A DNA stretch of 64,000 bases from Polytrichum commune. Its lineage: Eukaryota > Streptophyta > Polytrichopsida > Polytrichales > Polytrichaceae. Positions 12,004 through 24,789 of the stretch are shown one piece after another. Both the position numbers and the translations under genes were made by a program. The stretch is taken from the NCBI GenBank assembly GCA_950295325.1, contig OX485805.1:21067501-21131500 (forward strand). Direction: 5' to 3'. The notes beneath the pieces are model-generated. The model was not told the origin of the DNA and ran no database searches. It worked only from the letters and a program-made list of their open reading frames with translations. Within the stretch, counting starts at the first letter, position 1; the number at the start of each line of letters is the position of its first letter.

Positions 12004-14229
12004 CTAGCAGACTTAGACCCAAAAAAAAAAGGAAAAAAAAAGAGTAGTCCTAGAAATGCAACAATGACACGCTCATGAAATAAAGTGGGGTCTAACTCAC
12101 AAATCTCATCCGGAGAGTGCAACTTCCTCTACAAGCTTACAATTATTTCATAACATAATTTCTCATAACATGCAGGTTGTATCATAATGCGTGTCTTCAT
12201 GGGTCTTTCATGAATTGTCAAAACAATCAAGGTGTGAGAAACCATCAACACAATTCACATCCTTGCACTAATTATCAAATCGCAAAATCAAAACTTCATC
12301 CTCCCATATTGCATTTAGAAGTCCCTACTCCCCAAAATTGTCACAAACACAAGTCTCATTGTACTCATGAGATGCTTCATAGGAATGGCTACAATCATAA
12401 GAATAATGGAAAGGCAGAAGCATTATATGCTTTTCAAGTGTTGAATTTGCCTGGACATCTTCATGACGCATGAAGTACATATATATATATATATATATAT
12501 ATAATAGCCTGTATTTTGGTTTTTTCTGATCAAGTGTTTAGAAGTGGCGGACAATTTCAATGGATTGTGAAATAAAATATAACTGAAAGTGGAGAGTCAC
12601 ATTTTTGAAAGTCAACCCCTAAAAAATCAAAGAGAAATTGTCCCAAAATTGTCCAAAACAATGTAGTTCAATATAAAAGTTCATTGAACAGAATCAACAT
12701 CTCGTATAGTAGATCTAACCATATAGATGGAACCTTCATAGAATTAGTATTATTCATGCAAAATTTTGACCATCCATGTGTTCAAAGTCATAATATTTCA
12801 ATATAAACATGTTTGCCAGTACGGTCGGAGGACAGTGACTGCTTGAACAAAAGCACCCGCTTCAACCTTTAGGGGTTAAGGTTGTTAGAGGTTAAGAATT
12901 GAGATTCAAGTCAAATTATGCTAAATCCAAGTCCAATTAGAACATGTTGAATTGTATGATAGGATCCTCTGCAATTATTTACAGAGTGGATTATGATAAT
13001 ATTATAATAATTTTCTCACTACTCATCACCTAATCATAAAAAATTCACATCAAAATTAGAAATATGAATTTTCATCATTGTGTTTGCCAAAAAAATTAGG
13101 TTTTTACTAAGCATTCATGCGTTTCCCATGAAAGTAAAACATATTAAAAACATATCAACAGATATGCCCATAGAATTGAAGCAACCCAAACACCTAGAAT
13201 TGAGAATATGTCCACATCTACTTAAATACAAATTTAAGTGAGAGTTAGTGAGACAAACAAAAACTCCACACCCTAGAGCTTATGTATTGATCGGTGATAA
13301 CAACGTCCTTTCTTGAAGAAGGATATGCCCTCTAAATTATATTTGTCCTACTGCACTCATGCTTCGTGGTGTTACCTAGTAGTACAAAATAAGTGACATT
13401 ATTGGAGCCCAAAATTGCACACCATGAACTCGAAATTCCAATGCATGGAGGCTCATCGTGATGAGCGGTTTTGGTCGCATTCAAAATACATTCATTGGGG
13501 TTGATGTACCAAGGGAATGCCTCCTACTACGAAGGTAAAGTGGCGCCCGCTTCGACACTTTGAGTGTTGAAAGGTAACTTCCACGTGGGATTCAACAAGG
13601 TCTTGACCAATGTGAATCCGACACGTGGGAAGTTTCTTCCATAATGTAATAATTCGGTCTTATGGTATTGTGGTTTCTAATCTAGGCACTTCCAACTTTT
13701 TCCACACTATTTTGGTCGTTGTGTCGGATCATGAGTGGTCTCATTGGGTTAGTAATTGGGAGTTGCAAAGATTATCCTTTCAAGTTTCATGATCGGAGTT
13801 GAGATGCATATGATAGAAGAGGTCAAATAAAGATCATATTTCTATTTTTAAAACCAACTTGGTCTTTCCGAGAATCCAGACGTGTTCATTGTTGACCTAA
13901 GGAATCCTAATGAATCTAATGTGAGCGGTCCTTAAAAACACTCTTTAACCTCAACATTCACTGTCACATATGTTCACAACCAACAATCAACAATGTAGGA
14001 GAAGTATACATTTGAAGGCTTCAAATGTATGACGATAACATCGTCAAAATTTGTCCACACTGTGACACCACATGTTTTGGAGTTTGTGGAGCACATGTTT
14101 TATGTATATCCACTTGCTCACATGGCATGAAGGTACCAATATTCTTTCAAAACTTCATTATGTAGTAGGTTGTCCTCGCTAGCTCTTAACCTCTTCCTCA
14201 ATGTTTTTTTTAACTAAGAGCTTGCTTGA
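12004..14229. other. AT-rich stretch without recognisable gene
   Basis: It holds an AT microsatellite (12479-12503) and a His/Asn-rich open frame (12177-12473) that I regard as chance. Two repeated ACACGTGGGA-type words occur near 13580-13630. No gene or bounded element was recognised. Confidence 0.45.
12479..12503. repeat. AT microsatellite
   Basis: An uninterrupted run of AT dinucleotides. Confidence 0.95.
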
Positions 14230-14360
14230 GGATTTGATTAAATTCAACATGCCATGGTTGTTCTTGAGGTGTTCCATTCCTTGGCTCATGTGGAAGGGAG
14301 AGTGCTAACACGTGAATGGTGAGCAATGAGTGGTAACTTGTGAGCAATGAGGTTGGAGAT
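14230..14360. repeat. Repeat shared with 45.2 kb, next to gene relic
   Basis: The ordered words CATG, CTTGAGG, TGTTC-ATT, CTAACACGTGAATGGTGAG and GTGGTAACTTG resemble 45170-45310. Both copies lie a few hundred bases 3' of the two methyltransferase-like gene relics (14.7-15.3 and 45.5-47.2 kb, both minus), so they may be part of a shared downstream flank. The similarity was judged by eye only. Confidence 0.35.
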
Positions 14361-14769
14361 GCACCCACTAGTATCCTTTAACCGTGGTATTTTGGCAAAA
14401 ATAATAACATATTTTCTTATAATAGTATAAGTGGAAAGTTCACACAAAGTACACTCAACCGAATGAATGCTTTACTTTAATATTAAAATCAACAACCGCA
14501 AGCTTGGCATGAGAGTTTCGAGATGTTTTTTAACATTGTCATTAGATTCAACATTCAATTTTTTTATTATAAAAAAGACAACCACATTCCAAGTATTGAG
14601 CATTCTCTAGACTGTATTTCTAGAATACATGTAAGTTTGAGAAATGAATTGATGGAGGCATTGTGGTTAATTCATAACTTAAAGTTTTTGGACATAGATG
14701 GAACTACAAGAGGAAATTATTCAAACATATCAATGCCCAAAAAATAATGAGCATATTCCATGTAGTCGT

Positions 14770-15272
14770 TGTGGAACCATGCATAGAAGCTCTGGAACTA
14801 CCCCTATTGTCTTCCATTCCCTCCTCTTTGTCACTAACATGTTCAATATACTCATTTGCCTCGACATCTAAGAATGGCAGGATGTGACAAACAGAACCCA
14901 ACAACTTGCTGCAGTGTGATGGTGTTGAGGTTGAATTCACAACCTTTGTGACCGCCTTTGCATGTAATGGGATACTTATGCAAGTGGAAGGGGAAAACAC
15001 ATTTTTCATTTTAAGGAAAAATAAAATAAAATGAAATGGACAATATTCATTTTTGGATAATAGCATGCTGAATGATTTCAAAATCAAAGAAACATGAAAC
15101 AATTGTTGAACTTACGTATTCCATTGGGATTTTGTGAAATGTTTTGAATAGGTTCCTCATCATCATCAAGGGAGGTCATCTTCGCCATCAAGCCAATTAA
15201 AGTAAAATTAAAAATTACACCCGTATCTAAATACCGGCATGAAAGTGAGCCCGTTGGTCTAGTGTTGATCAT
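14770..15272 (-). pseudogene. 3' part of methyltransferase-like gene, copy 2
   Basis: Two minus-strand coding segments are separated by an intron-like gap. The first (15272 to about 15110) contains an acidic SLDDDEEP block and ends at a perfect GTAAGT donor near 15115; the intron-like stretch is T-rich. The second (about 14975 to 14770) begins near HAKAVTKVV, continues STSTP and an acidic LDVEANEY...DKEEG stretch. The same elements in diverged form (HAER..., TSTPKP, then an acidic tail) can be read on the minus strand at about 45480-45650, downstream of the methyltransferase motifs. The introns of both copies start GTAAGTTCAAC. I infer that this is the C-terminal end of the same family. The catalytic part is absent here. 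Confidence 0.4.
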
Positions 15273-15929
15273 GGTATTCCGTGATGCAGCATAAGATTTA
15301 TGCCTCCGTTCATCATTAAGCCAACACTATAAGGTGAGGATAGAGTATTGTACAATGGTGCCAAAATGAAATTAAATATTGAAGAGTCTCTCTCAAATGC
15401 GATGAAGTAGTGCTACTACACCACCAAGCTTGAATAAATGCATGTGCAATCCATGTAGAAATATAGATTAAATGTAGTGTTTGAAATCCACAATTACATT
15501 TTCAAAAATTTACAGTAGATGCATAAGAATCAATAAATGATCCCAGTTTAGTAAATGCCTCTATTAAGAATTGCAAAGATTTTATTTTATTTTATTTTTC
15601 CTTTCTTGTGCACCTCTTCATGACACGTGCTTACTTTCATAATTTTTGTTTATGCAATAGTGCTATTAACAAAGGTTGGTAACTCTAATGGAATTCTCTC
15701 TAGTATCCATGTTAGCGACCCCTTCTAGTCTAAATAACCCTACTACCTAGACCTTATTACTACCATGTTACTAGTGATATTATTCTTGAAGGTTGTACCA
15801 ATATTGCCCACCCGTGATATTGGTCAAAACTCATAGATGTAATACCCTAAAAACTGACCTACTTTAACCATATTTTTATGCTAGTTATAAGACATATAAT
15901 CCGATTTACTCCCTCTTATCCTAGCAACA

Positions 15930-16170
15930 TCATAATTAGTAATGGACTAGTAAAAATTAATAATTAGTAATGGACTAGTAATAATCAATTAGGCATCAAT
16001 AATCAACATTAGTATTGGTATGAAAGAACCTACCCAAGGACATCATAATTTCAATACCAACCAAAATTTGATGTTTGGTGGGTATGGTTACAAAAACTTT
16101 GTATACCCAAGTTATTATTTGAGTTTGATCATATTGACTTTGTATACCCAAGTCAATACGAGTTTGATCA
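15930..16170. repeat. Short tandem duplications
   Basis: TAATTAGTAATGGACTAGTA occurs twice in a row (about 15936-15983). A second pair repeats CTTTGTATACCCAAGT and GAGTTTGATCATATTG at about 16097-16172. Both look like replication-slippage products. Confidence 0.75.
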
Positions 16171-16493
16171 TATTGGTACTAGTACGATTTTACCCAAGTA
16201 TGAAGGTCCCACGGGGAGGTCACTTCATTGTCAAGTTGACACCACGTGCGGACAAAGTTTGCTACCCCTATATTACATGCCATATATAATTTTAAAATTT
16301 ATGATATTTTTTCTACATATACATAACCATTGATAGTATTTTTTATATATTTTTTGTCATCTTTTTTTTAAGTAAATTTTTTAGTTCAATTTTGTGTCAT
16401 TCTAGTTAGAAACGGTATGTTTTAATAATCCTAACATACCTAGTCCTAATTGATTATTGATACCTTTGGAAAAAGTTGTAGTTGGCAAAAACT

Positions 16494-16625
16494 TTCTTCT
16501 TGGCAAAAGCTGCCCCCAAAGGCCAATTTAAGCCGGCCTTCCTTGCATTCGAGAAACTAGCATATATGACAATTTAATGTGCCATGTGACGTTTTCATGA
16601 ATAGCATGTTCTTTATACAATCTTA
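16494..16625 (+). repeat. Dispersed repeat pair, member 2
   Basis: GCCCCCAAAGGCCAATTTAA, GCCGGCCTTCCTTGCATTCG and ATGTGCCATGTGA match 5806-5905 closely. Only two copies were seen here; class unknown. Confidence 0.65.
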
Positions 16626-17697
16626 ACATTGGGTATAAACTTCCAACTTGTGATTATGCACTTCTGCCCTTATTGATCTACCCTATTTACTTCTAGCTTC
16701 CCAACTTAACCTATAATGACCAAGATTACCGCACTATACTATAGAGGGTGGGTCCCTAGCCGTGAGTGATATTGAGATATTGACCAACTTAGTCCTCTTA
16801 ATTCTAACACTAATGCAGTAGATACTTCTTGTTATTAGTGAAACTGTAGGTAAGTCGACACACATGAGTCTCGTCTCTCCAAGACTTCTTGGAACTAATT
16901 GCTTACACGATGACTTAAACATAAACAAGTTAGGAATCCCTTCTAACCCAATTACTAATATTCCAAGGACCAACACTATTACATTCATTAGCAAGGTTGT
17001 ACACCACAAAACTTCACCACTCCCTTGTACAACTCACTTGCTTTTGCACTTTCTAAGTAGGTACTAGGCTTTGTGGCTAAGAAACCCTTTTTCAATATCC
17101 TAACCACCCCCTTCATATGCGGTCATCATGAGGGTTACATACACCCATAGTTTGAAGTCCAAACATTAAAAGAATAAATCCAAAACATCCATAAACCATA
17201 AACCCTAAACATCCGTAGGATATAATTAATAAATATATGACCCTAAAACATACGTCATTTGGTAGCACATCTATTGTCACTTAGCCTCTAAACCTTAGGG
17301 ACCCCTTTGTGCATCTATCTTTAGTATGAAAACCTTCATATTCTTTTTACATATACAAACTAGAGAAAAATAATACCTCTGCCTTTTATATATTATGTAC
17401 ACTAATGCCTCAAATAATACCCCTTCCTACATTCACATTAGTTTGTACGTGGTATGGAGGGTCCACCTTGGGACAAAAACCTTGGAAAAATTAGATGTAC
17501 ACAATACATTGGAGGATGTGCAAACATAATACTATTTTGGTGGTTGTATTCTAGTGTGGTCATAAAGGAATGCTTTCATAATCTTTCAAAATAGTTGAGA
17601 TTGCGGCCTTTCTATTACAGACAATGAAAAGATTCTCTTGATAAAATTCTTAGGGAGGACAACTAACATGTGTTGTGGTATACATATGTGTTAAGAG

Positions 17698-17700
<3 letters not shown>

Positions 17701-17736
<36 letters not shown>
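17701..17736. repeat. AT microsatellite
   Basis: Eighteen uninterrupted AT units. Confidence 0.95.
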
Positions 17737-17739
<3 letters not shown>

Positions 17740-20700
17740 GGGTATAAAGTGAATGATCTTGATTGGACTGCACCCAATTGCTATACATAACACCATTTCT
17801 CTTCAAATTCATTAATCCTACCATTACTTAGACGGTGTAGGAGATGTAATTTTCTAGCACCCTCTAGTTGTTGTAAATTTTAGTTTTTGACAAATAACTT
17901 TTAGTGTTCCAGAACTTATGTGCATGCATCCAACAACCCAACATAAGATATACAAAGTACAGATAGTACAAGTCTACTATGTAATAGCTTAGGCTCCTAT
18001 TCAAAATTTGGCTTATAAATATACATATCGAAGGGATAGTGTTCTAGCTAGTTTTCTACAAACCAATTGGGTGCTACGATTTTTGTTTTGGAGAGGTAAG
18101 TATGTTCTTTGACACCACAAATTAAATAACACGAGTGTATAAAAAGGGATTTTTAGAAGCATTGATGTTTATACCATATGTAAGGGGGAACTATTGTTTA
18201 GTGTAATTTTGAGTCGTCTACAAATAAATTGGTTGTTGAGAATTTTAAAGTAGAGGTAGATGTACAAATCACAATCCTAAAGTTTTTTAAAAATTGATAG
18301 AATTTTTTCTTACCTTCTGAGTTAAGCAAATTTTTGTTGATAAATCTAGATTCTATCATTTCCCTAGGTTCAATTGCACATGTTGCATGGTCAAATTCTC
18401 ATGAGCCACAACATATGGATGGAACAAAATATCTTATTAACCTTTCTCAAATTTGAAAGAAAAAATGTGCATTAGGGATTGTGCCAAGTTTTTGGAGTTG
18501 GAAACCAACATCTTCTAGATTAAATATCTCATCCCGAGGTTCACTTAAAAATTGAATAGATCATCTCCAATTTCAGATAAATACTAGGTTGATTACATGA
18601 TAATAAACCCCTTGACAAGATGTAGAGCATGACGTCCACGGTAATAGGATTTATTTTTTCAATGTCAAATGTCCCCTTGCATTTCATTTATATCCAAGTT
18701 ATTAAAAATTATGAAATATATTTAAAAAATGGAAACCAATATCTCATGTTGTTGCTCACTGCTCATGTGGAAGGGGAGGAAGGACATTGTTTTCAACCAA
18801 CAACAACTACATGTTCAAAAGGTCTATCAAAACATTTGGATTGCACTCATCGATTATGGTAGGCTTGAGTGGCTACTTGGGGGGGGGGGGTTCACTTCCC
18901 TGTATTTAGTGGGAACACGTGAGATCACAAGGTGTTTTTAGGGGGGGGGGGGTAATTATATTGGAGAAGGTAAATGTTGTGGACCTTATTATTATGTGAT
19001 CTTCTAACATCCGCTAATTTTGAAGACCCTATGGGTAGGTTAATTTGGTATTTATTCTTCTTTTACATGAGCGTATAGTTATAACAAATTATAGCTTTTG
19101 CTGATATTATGAGAAATCTAACACTTACACATACAAGATCATAATTAACACATCAACACAATATCCACACAATTGAGCTTCCCAATATGCACTCTATTCA
19201 TTCAAAACATACACACATGAAAATGATGATAAAATGCTTGTGTCAAAAACCACATGCAAATGCGTCCAAAATTTGTGTTTCATGCAAAAATGCATACATA
19301 CATGTAGCATTAGAACACAAGTAGTCAATGCCAATCACAAAATTTGTATAGGGTTTACACATTCAAATATGAAACAGTTTTTGTCATTGTTCAGGTTCAA
19401 GTGGTTAATACCAATCAATACATAACATCCAACTATCTATGCTCAAGGCAAAAAGCCCAAACCCTAACTCTAACCCCAACGCTCCACACGATACAATCTG
19501 CTTGAAATCTCACCCAAAACAATTCAAAACTGGAGGTTGGTGCTCTTGCATTTCCTCAAACAAAACAATTATTCAGTTCACCTCCACATCATAGTAAGGA
19601 TCACATAGGGAACCTCAGAGAACCTTCAACTCAATGACACTCTACTAAACTAATGGCTCAAACAACAACCTGCAAATTTGAGGCGCTTTGACAAGTGGTG
19701 GATCCTCTTTAAACAACCCATGTTTTGCACATACAAGTTACTCACATACTCATTGGTTATCATCCACAATGCCCCTCGATTGTCTGCCATATCCCCAACA
19801 TGACATGACTTCCTTCAATTCACAATCCAAACTATAGTTTTTTTCACATTGGCACTTAGTGTATGAATGCCTTTAGCCAATAATGCTTGATGGTTACATG
19901 CGGCAAAGCAATAGACCTCCCTTTAGAGGCTTGTGATTGGGGATGATCACTAAACTAAACTCCCTTTCTTTGGCACCAATTTTGATTATGTATGTTCGAC
20001 ACGAGGTGATTTTTTGAATTGGCAAGGAGGTTGTGGATTCAAGGTTGAGATAAAGTAGTGGCAAAACATTTACATCCAAAAAAACCCTATTGAGACGCTT
20101 AAACTTGTGGTTAATCCTGCATCTACTCTCAATATCAATGAATTGAAAGGCCTAATCTACAATGTTAATACCTTCAAGTAATGGTATGAGTTTTGCATAT
20201 GTGTCACCCTCAACACACTCGCAAGATCCAATATGTTCTGGACTAGCATAGGCATTAGCAAGTGAGAACAATTTCAACTTCAGAGACTTTGCAAACATGG
20301 TTTGTGTCCAACAACCTCACTAGAATCAAGTACCTCGAGTCGCTATTGGTGTTAATCATATGATAGCCTCTTACTAATGTTGCCACCCCTTCTTTGCATC
20401 AACACTGTTGCCTTAAAAAAAAGATTTCACAACAAGAATTCGTGAGCAAAAACTGAAAGTAGGGTTGATGAAGCTTGACATGGGTGCACCTGAGGAGCGC
20501 ATGTGCCTACAATCCAACCTTCAACAATCAACTATTAACATTTGCCAAATTTCAAAGATGGTGATAAGCAAACAAACTGGTAAATCTAGGTGTCATGGGT
20601 TTAGGAGGGTCTCAAAGAAGATTGAGTTTGTGTCTATAAGGATTAATGTCACATTGAATTAAGATTCCTAATCACAATTACGTTTTTACATCTTTATTTC

Positions 20701-21274
20701 TTTTTAATTATGTTACATTCATACTGTTGTAATTTGTTTGGGCCTTCTTTGTCTTGTGTGGTTTTGTCTTATATTTGGACTCCTATCACTCTAGTTTGAC
20801 TCTCTACTTTAATTATAAAGCTCAATAGCTTGGCGAATAGTCACTGGCTCATAGTCAAGATAAAGTTTGAGGTAAAGTCTTTGAATAACCCCATAGTCTA
20901 TAATTGTTGTGAATTATGATTGTGATAATCTCACAACGAGGTTCTTATAATCAACTTACATTATCATGCAAGTCTTTTTAGAAATTGAAAGCACCACTTT
21001 CATCTTGAGGTAGGTCTGGCAAGTCAACTCAAGAATCACCTACATAGGTCAATATAATAATAACGCATAAACAAGTTAGGCTATAGCCTTTGTTATATGC
21101 TTTAACATGTTTTGCATAATTAAATCATCTACGTTGGTTGTAAACTTACTCCAATAAGATAAAGTCTTCATCCTTCCAAGCTAATATCCATGGCAACTTA
21201 TAGCTTGCACAAAGCATCACTAGGCCTTGGTCACCTTGCATGCAAACTCTCTATCTTTTATTGGCAGGGTGCAA

Positions 21275-21278
<4 letters not shown>

Positions 21279-21305
<27 letters not shown>
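21279..21305. repeat. CT microsatellite
   Basis: Uninterrupted CT run, followed by imperfect CCCTCTCC. Confidence 0.95.
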
Positions 21306-21309
<4 letters not shown>

Positions 21310-22322
21310 TCCTTTTGATGACGGTTGTGCCCATTCCATGCCCTTATGGTCTCTTCACTTCCTCTTAGGCTATTATGCAAGTTTGAATCAATTCTGGATC
21401 ATTGCATTAATTAAATGTTTATTGTTATCTCATATATCATTGTCATTTCTCATTGCTCATTTCTCAAGCTTAATTCATCACTCATACATATTGCCCAAAT
21501 ACTTGTTTAGATTTCTCTAAGTCTTAAAAAGTTTCTTTTATATCATTTTTCTCATTTAAGTCAATGGCCCCTTTTGGACTCCAAATGACTCTTGAGATTC
21601 TGTGGTTTCACCCACTCACATTACCTCTCAAAGCCTCTTGACTATGGATTATGCACTGCTATTCATGATATTGGCTTATGATTTAATTGCCATGTATTGA
21701 GATGATAAACCAACTGCCAAATGTTGGATGTAGGCAACATAATTTGGAAATCGCCTACTCAGTTGGACTATAGGTAGATAACATAGTTTATATTTGTCCA
21801 TAAATATAGGCTATAGATAAAATTGAAAAATGCCATGTTCCAATCTTCAAGGGTGGCATCTCCTCCTATCAGACCATACCCTTCTAAAATCTCCATTTTG
21901 CATATCTCATAGATTATGACCTTCTAGTGTACATGTGATTGAAGTTCTACTATGATTAACGTCTATTCACATTGTTTTTCCTACTATGGGAAAATTTCCA
22001 AAAAATTTACTCCATAGAGGTCCACAAATAATTCTAAAGCCACAAATAAATTAAGGGTTTCAAACAAGTGAAAAATTTTCAAATAATTCTATGGCTTCAA
22101 CTAATTCAACCACTAGTTCAAGTGTCACAACCATTCTCATGTACAAATAGGCTACCATACTATCAAACCTTTATCTCTTTATTTTTTTGTTAGTTTGTTT
22201 AGAGCTTGCTAGTAAGGCTAGAGTGTGGAGGTTGTTTTTCCCCTCAAAATTCTTAAGGCAAACTAGAAGAAGATGACATTCAAAGAAAACTTGTTCATTA
22301 CAATCATCTTTTATGACTTGGC

Positions 22323-22465
22323 CATTGCGACTCATGATGAGAAAATGCATATATAAATCATTTTAATTGTCAACTGGAGGATTTTGGTTACCCATGGTGC
22401 AAAAATGGCAGCCAAAATCCTCCGGTTGACTTATTTATGCATTTTCTCACCATGAGCTACAATAG
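22323..22465. mobile_element. 143-bp foldback element
   Basis: The two halves are inverted copies. The left contains CTCATGATGAGAAAATGCAT and GTCAACTGGAGGATTTTGG; the right contains CCAAAATCCTCCGGTTGAC and ATGCATTTTCTCACCATGAG. About 55 nt of each arm can pair around a short centre (near 22390-22412), giving a long imperfect hairpin. The size and form suit a foldback MITE or, if transcribed, a small-RNA precursor. I could not identify a clear target duplication. Confidence 0.7.
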
Positions 22466-22502
22466 ACAAGTGTTTTTCTTTTCTTCTTCCTAGTATGATA
22501 AG

Positions 22503-22690
22503 GTGGATGACATCATCATGAACAACGCTCTTCGAGCATTAGTCTTTGACTCCGATGAGTCTCCCCCAAGCATACAAGGGGCCTCACAACATGGAAAGAA
22601 AGGAAATAGGGGGAGACATGGAGAGAGTATATACGAGAATCTAGGATTATTACTTTACAGACAAACCCCGCTTCCTTGGAAAACTTTAGA
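22503..22690 (+). pseudogene. Possible N-terminal piece of PIF/Harbinger transposase
   Basis: An open frame starting at 22503 reads an acidic lead (FDSDESPP), then GASQHGKKGNRGR and NLGLLLYRQTPL. Plant PIF/Harbinger nucleases often begin with an acidic stretch, a GGS-G-K-N-R motif and a -L---YF---P-Y segment, and the order matches. Further along the same strand (about 24.0-24.75 kb) is a more certain Harbinger fragment, so both may come from one element cut by later insertions. The frame after about 22690 runs into a TTC microsatellite (poly-Ser) and is not credible coding. The assignment is tentative. Confidence 0.35.
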
Positions 22691-22703
22691 AGATCCCACT
22701 GTA

Positions 22704-22732
22704 TCTTCTTCTTCTTCTTCTTCTTCTTCTTC
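22704..22732. repeat. TTC microsatellite
   Basis: Run of CTT/TTC triplets; it produces artefactual poly-Ser (plus) and poly-Lys (minus) frames. Confidence 0.95.
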
Positions 22733-22771
22733 ATTGTTTTACATTTTGAGTGTAGTGTGTGAATATGATGA

Positions 22772-23040
22772 CTACACTGTTTATCCCAACTAATGCTTGT
22801 CATACGAATTCCCGAAATGAGCACTATTTCGCCAAGTCTCAAAATTAGTGAAGGCTGAAAGTTTTACTAAGTGATATTAAATTCATGAATACATTCTCAT
22901 GTACCATATGTTTCAAGAAGATTAGTGCATGGTCTAAGGCGCTTGTAGAGTGGACAAAATAACTCTATCCAAACACATGCTTCGTAGTGAATGGTGCCAT
23001 GATGAATAGTGTCGCTACTTTAAGTGAATAGTGTTGCTAT
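22772..23040 (+). mobile_element. Mutator-like repeat, copy 1 (truncated)
   Basis: It begins with the family terminus CTACACTGTTTATCCCAACT. It continues with the blocks CGAAATGAGC, AAAATTAGTGAAGGCTGAAA, ATATTAAATTCATGAATACA and GTCTAAGGCGCTTGTAGAG shared with copies at 40.0, 43.6 and 50.9 kb. The right terminus is missing; similarity fades near 23.04 kb. All four copies lie on the plus strand. Confidence 0.65.
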
Positions 23041-23989
23041 GATATTGTAAAACATATGAGAGTTAATGAAATGATAGGCTTTTTGGGTATGTTCGCTAGC
23101 TGTGATTGTATGCAATGGTAATGGTAAAAAAATTCTTGTTGCATATTAGTGGGCCTCTCTCTCTCCCTCTTCCTAGCTCTTGTTAAATGCCTTACCATGT
23201 AATTTTCTGAAATTCATAAACTACCTTTATGATCAAGCACGTGGCAGTGGTCTTTATTGATAGCATAAATGACCAATAAGCCAAAAAATACTAAGACCCA
23301 AGCACATGGCAAGAATTTGTACTTACCATGAAGCAAAGACTATGGAGGAATGGATGAAAAAGATGATATGAGCTTAGTGACAGACGGGACCCACGTCTCA
23401 AACCTAAAGCCAAAATTAGGGTTGAGAGAACTTACCATAGGTAAGAACTCCAATTTAAACCCTTAACCCTAAAACGGAGCCTCTTTTCTACTATTCACGG
23501 TAGTGGAAGGTGCGGCCAACTTAGTGTGAATTAGGGTATTAGTTAAGTGCTAAGAGTGAAGGATTAGGAGTCACCACCAAGAAGAGTATTCTACTTGGAG
23601 TTACCCCATCATGGCAAAAGAACAAGTTTGAACACTCATATGTGGTTTGACAATGAGTGTAACTTTTTTGAAATACTTTGATGTTTTTGAAATGGAGTCT
23701 AAGTGTGCGACATGGATAACAACTGGGTCCTGCTGTTATTTACCTCGTGTACGTAACTAATCCTCATTTTTTGTTGGTTGGTTGCATGGGCACGAGTGAG
23801 GCACGCCCTTCACACGTTCAATGCAGTAATGTTTTGTGATTATGACATTTTATGCATTTCCATTGGTTGAGGCTAATAGGATTATTTCCTTTTTGTTAGT
23901 ACCTCATACATGTAGTGGATTAGATAGATACATTTTGGATTAGAGCAGGAAGGTTGGGGATTAGACTCCAAAGCATGGGATTAATGGAA

Positions 23990-24780
23990 CCATACAAATG
24001 GGTAATGAAAACCATTTGTTCACAAAGCATCTAAATGAGGCACTCATCATTGCAAGGCAAGTTAGGATATGGCATAGAATATTTAGGTGATACAATACAC
24101 CCATCAATATATGATTGCAAAGGACTCTCTTATGCAAAGCATTATGTAATGGTGAAATAGGGCAAGGTAAGTGACTTAGAAAGAGTCTTGTAAACATTCC
24201 CACCCACCCACCCTTGCATTACAATGAAGAAGAACTTGAAGGATTTGGCCTTTGAAAAGAGGAAGTTCAAACTTTGTGAAAGTTTTGAAAATTCAGCTCT
24301 CTCTCTCTCTCTCTCACTCATTTGGAAGCGGTTTGTGATCATTCACATCATATTTGGCATTTTTGTTGGCATTCTCAAATGAAAGATATATTGTTGTATC
24401 ACTCCCCCCTCATATGTAGTATGAAAGCTGAATCAAACGATATAGTATTTTGGGTTAATGGGAATTACTATCCCCATTATTACTTACTTTTGGATGGAAT
24501 CTATCCAAATTGGTTGTGTTTTGTTAATAATGTCCCTCAATCCGAAGATGAAATGACAACCCACTAAGCAAAGGTCCAGGTGGTTTGTTACAAAGATGTG
24601 GAGCAATGGTTTGGTCACCTGCAACATCATTTGGCAAAAGTAGAACATTGACGGTATAGGTTATTTGATGATTGCATGCATCATTTTCTATAGTATGACA
24701 CGGCATTACGAGCATGGGGAAAGGTTGACGTTATTGACGAAAGCAACTCAAACAACCCCTCTAACTTGAGCAAGCATTTA
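23990..24780 (+). pseudogene. PIF/Harbinger-type transposase relic, C-terminal catalytic part
   Basis: The frame 24322-24567 reads IWHF...KDILLYHSPL, then VNGNYYPHYYLLLDGIYPNW and ...FVNNVPQSEDEMTTH. After a stop, the same frame continues ...VCYKDVEQWFGHLQHHL. This order is characteristic of the plant PIF/Harbinger DDE nuclease: the GS-ND region with the second Asp, YYL-DGIYP, FV---P, and the K-DVE--FG-LQ block carrying the catalytic Glu. The Asp and Glu are both still present. Stops after the -TTH, -VEH and -HFL positions show it is dead. Upstream, at about 24015-24130, another frame gives a weak match to the preceding helical region. The Tourist-like MITEs of the window have the TAA duplications this superfamily makes. 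Confidence 0.8.
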
Positions 24781-24789
24781 TGGGATGAG

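Larger units (their letters stand above)
16640..22320. other. Long AT-rich stretch without recognisable gene
   Basis: Over 5 kb show only simple repeats: AT at 17701-17736, 12-base G runs at 18879-18890 and 18941-18952, and TC at 21279-21305. Short frames such as 16734-17009 (minus), 18629-18862 (plus) and 20465-20662 (plus) have no convincing similarity to known families. A minus frame at 19894-20079 has a faint retropepsin look that I do not accept. Confidence 0.45.

Noticed and set aside
12177-12473. 98-codon His/Asn-rich open frame
   Set aside because: No motif, no second copy and composition typical of AT-rich non-coding DNA.
19894-20079. Faint resemblance to a retropepsin (VNVLPLLYLNL) on the minus strand
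   Set aside because: The DSG/DTG catalytic motif is absent and no flanking gag or reverse transcriptase is present.
20465-20662. Possible RRM-like fragment (KQTGKSRCHGF)
   Set aside because: Only one short RNP1-like word is present; the RNP2 strand and the rest of the fold are missing.
22516-22842. Lys-rich minus-strand frame
   Set aside because: The Lys run is the antisense of a TTC microsatellite.
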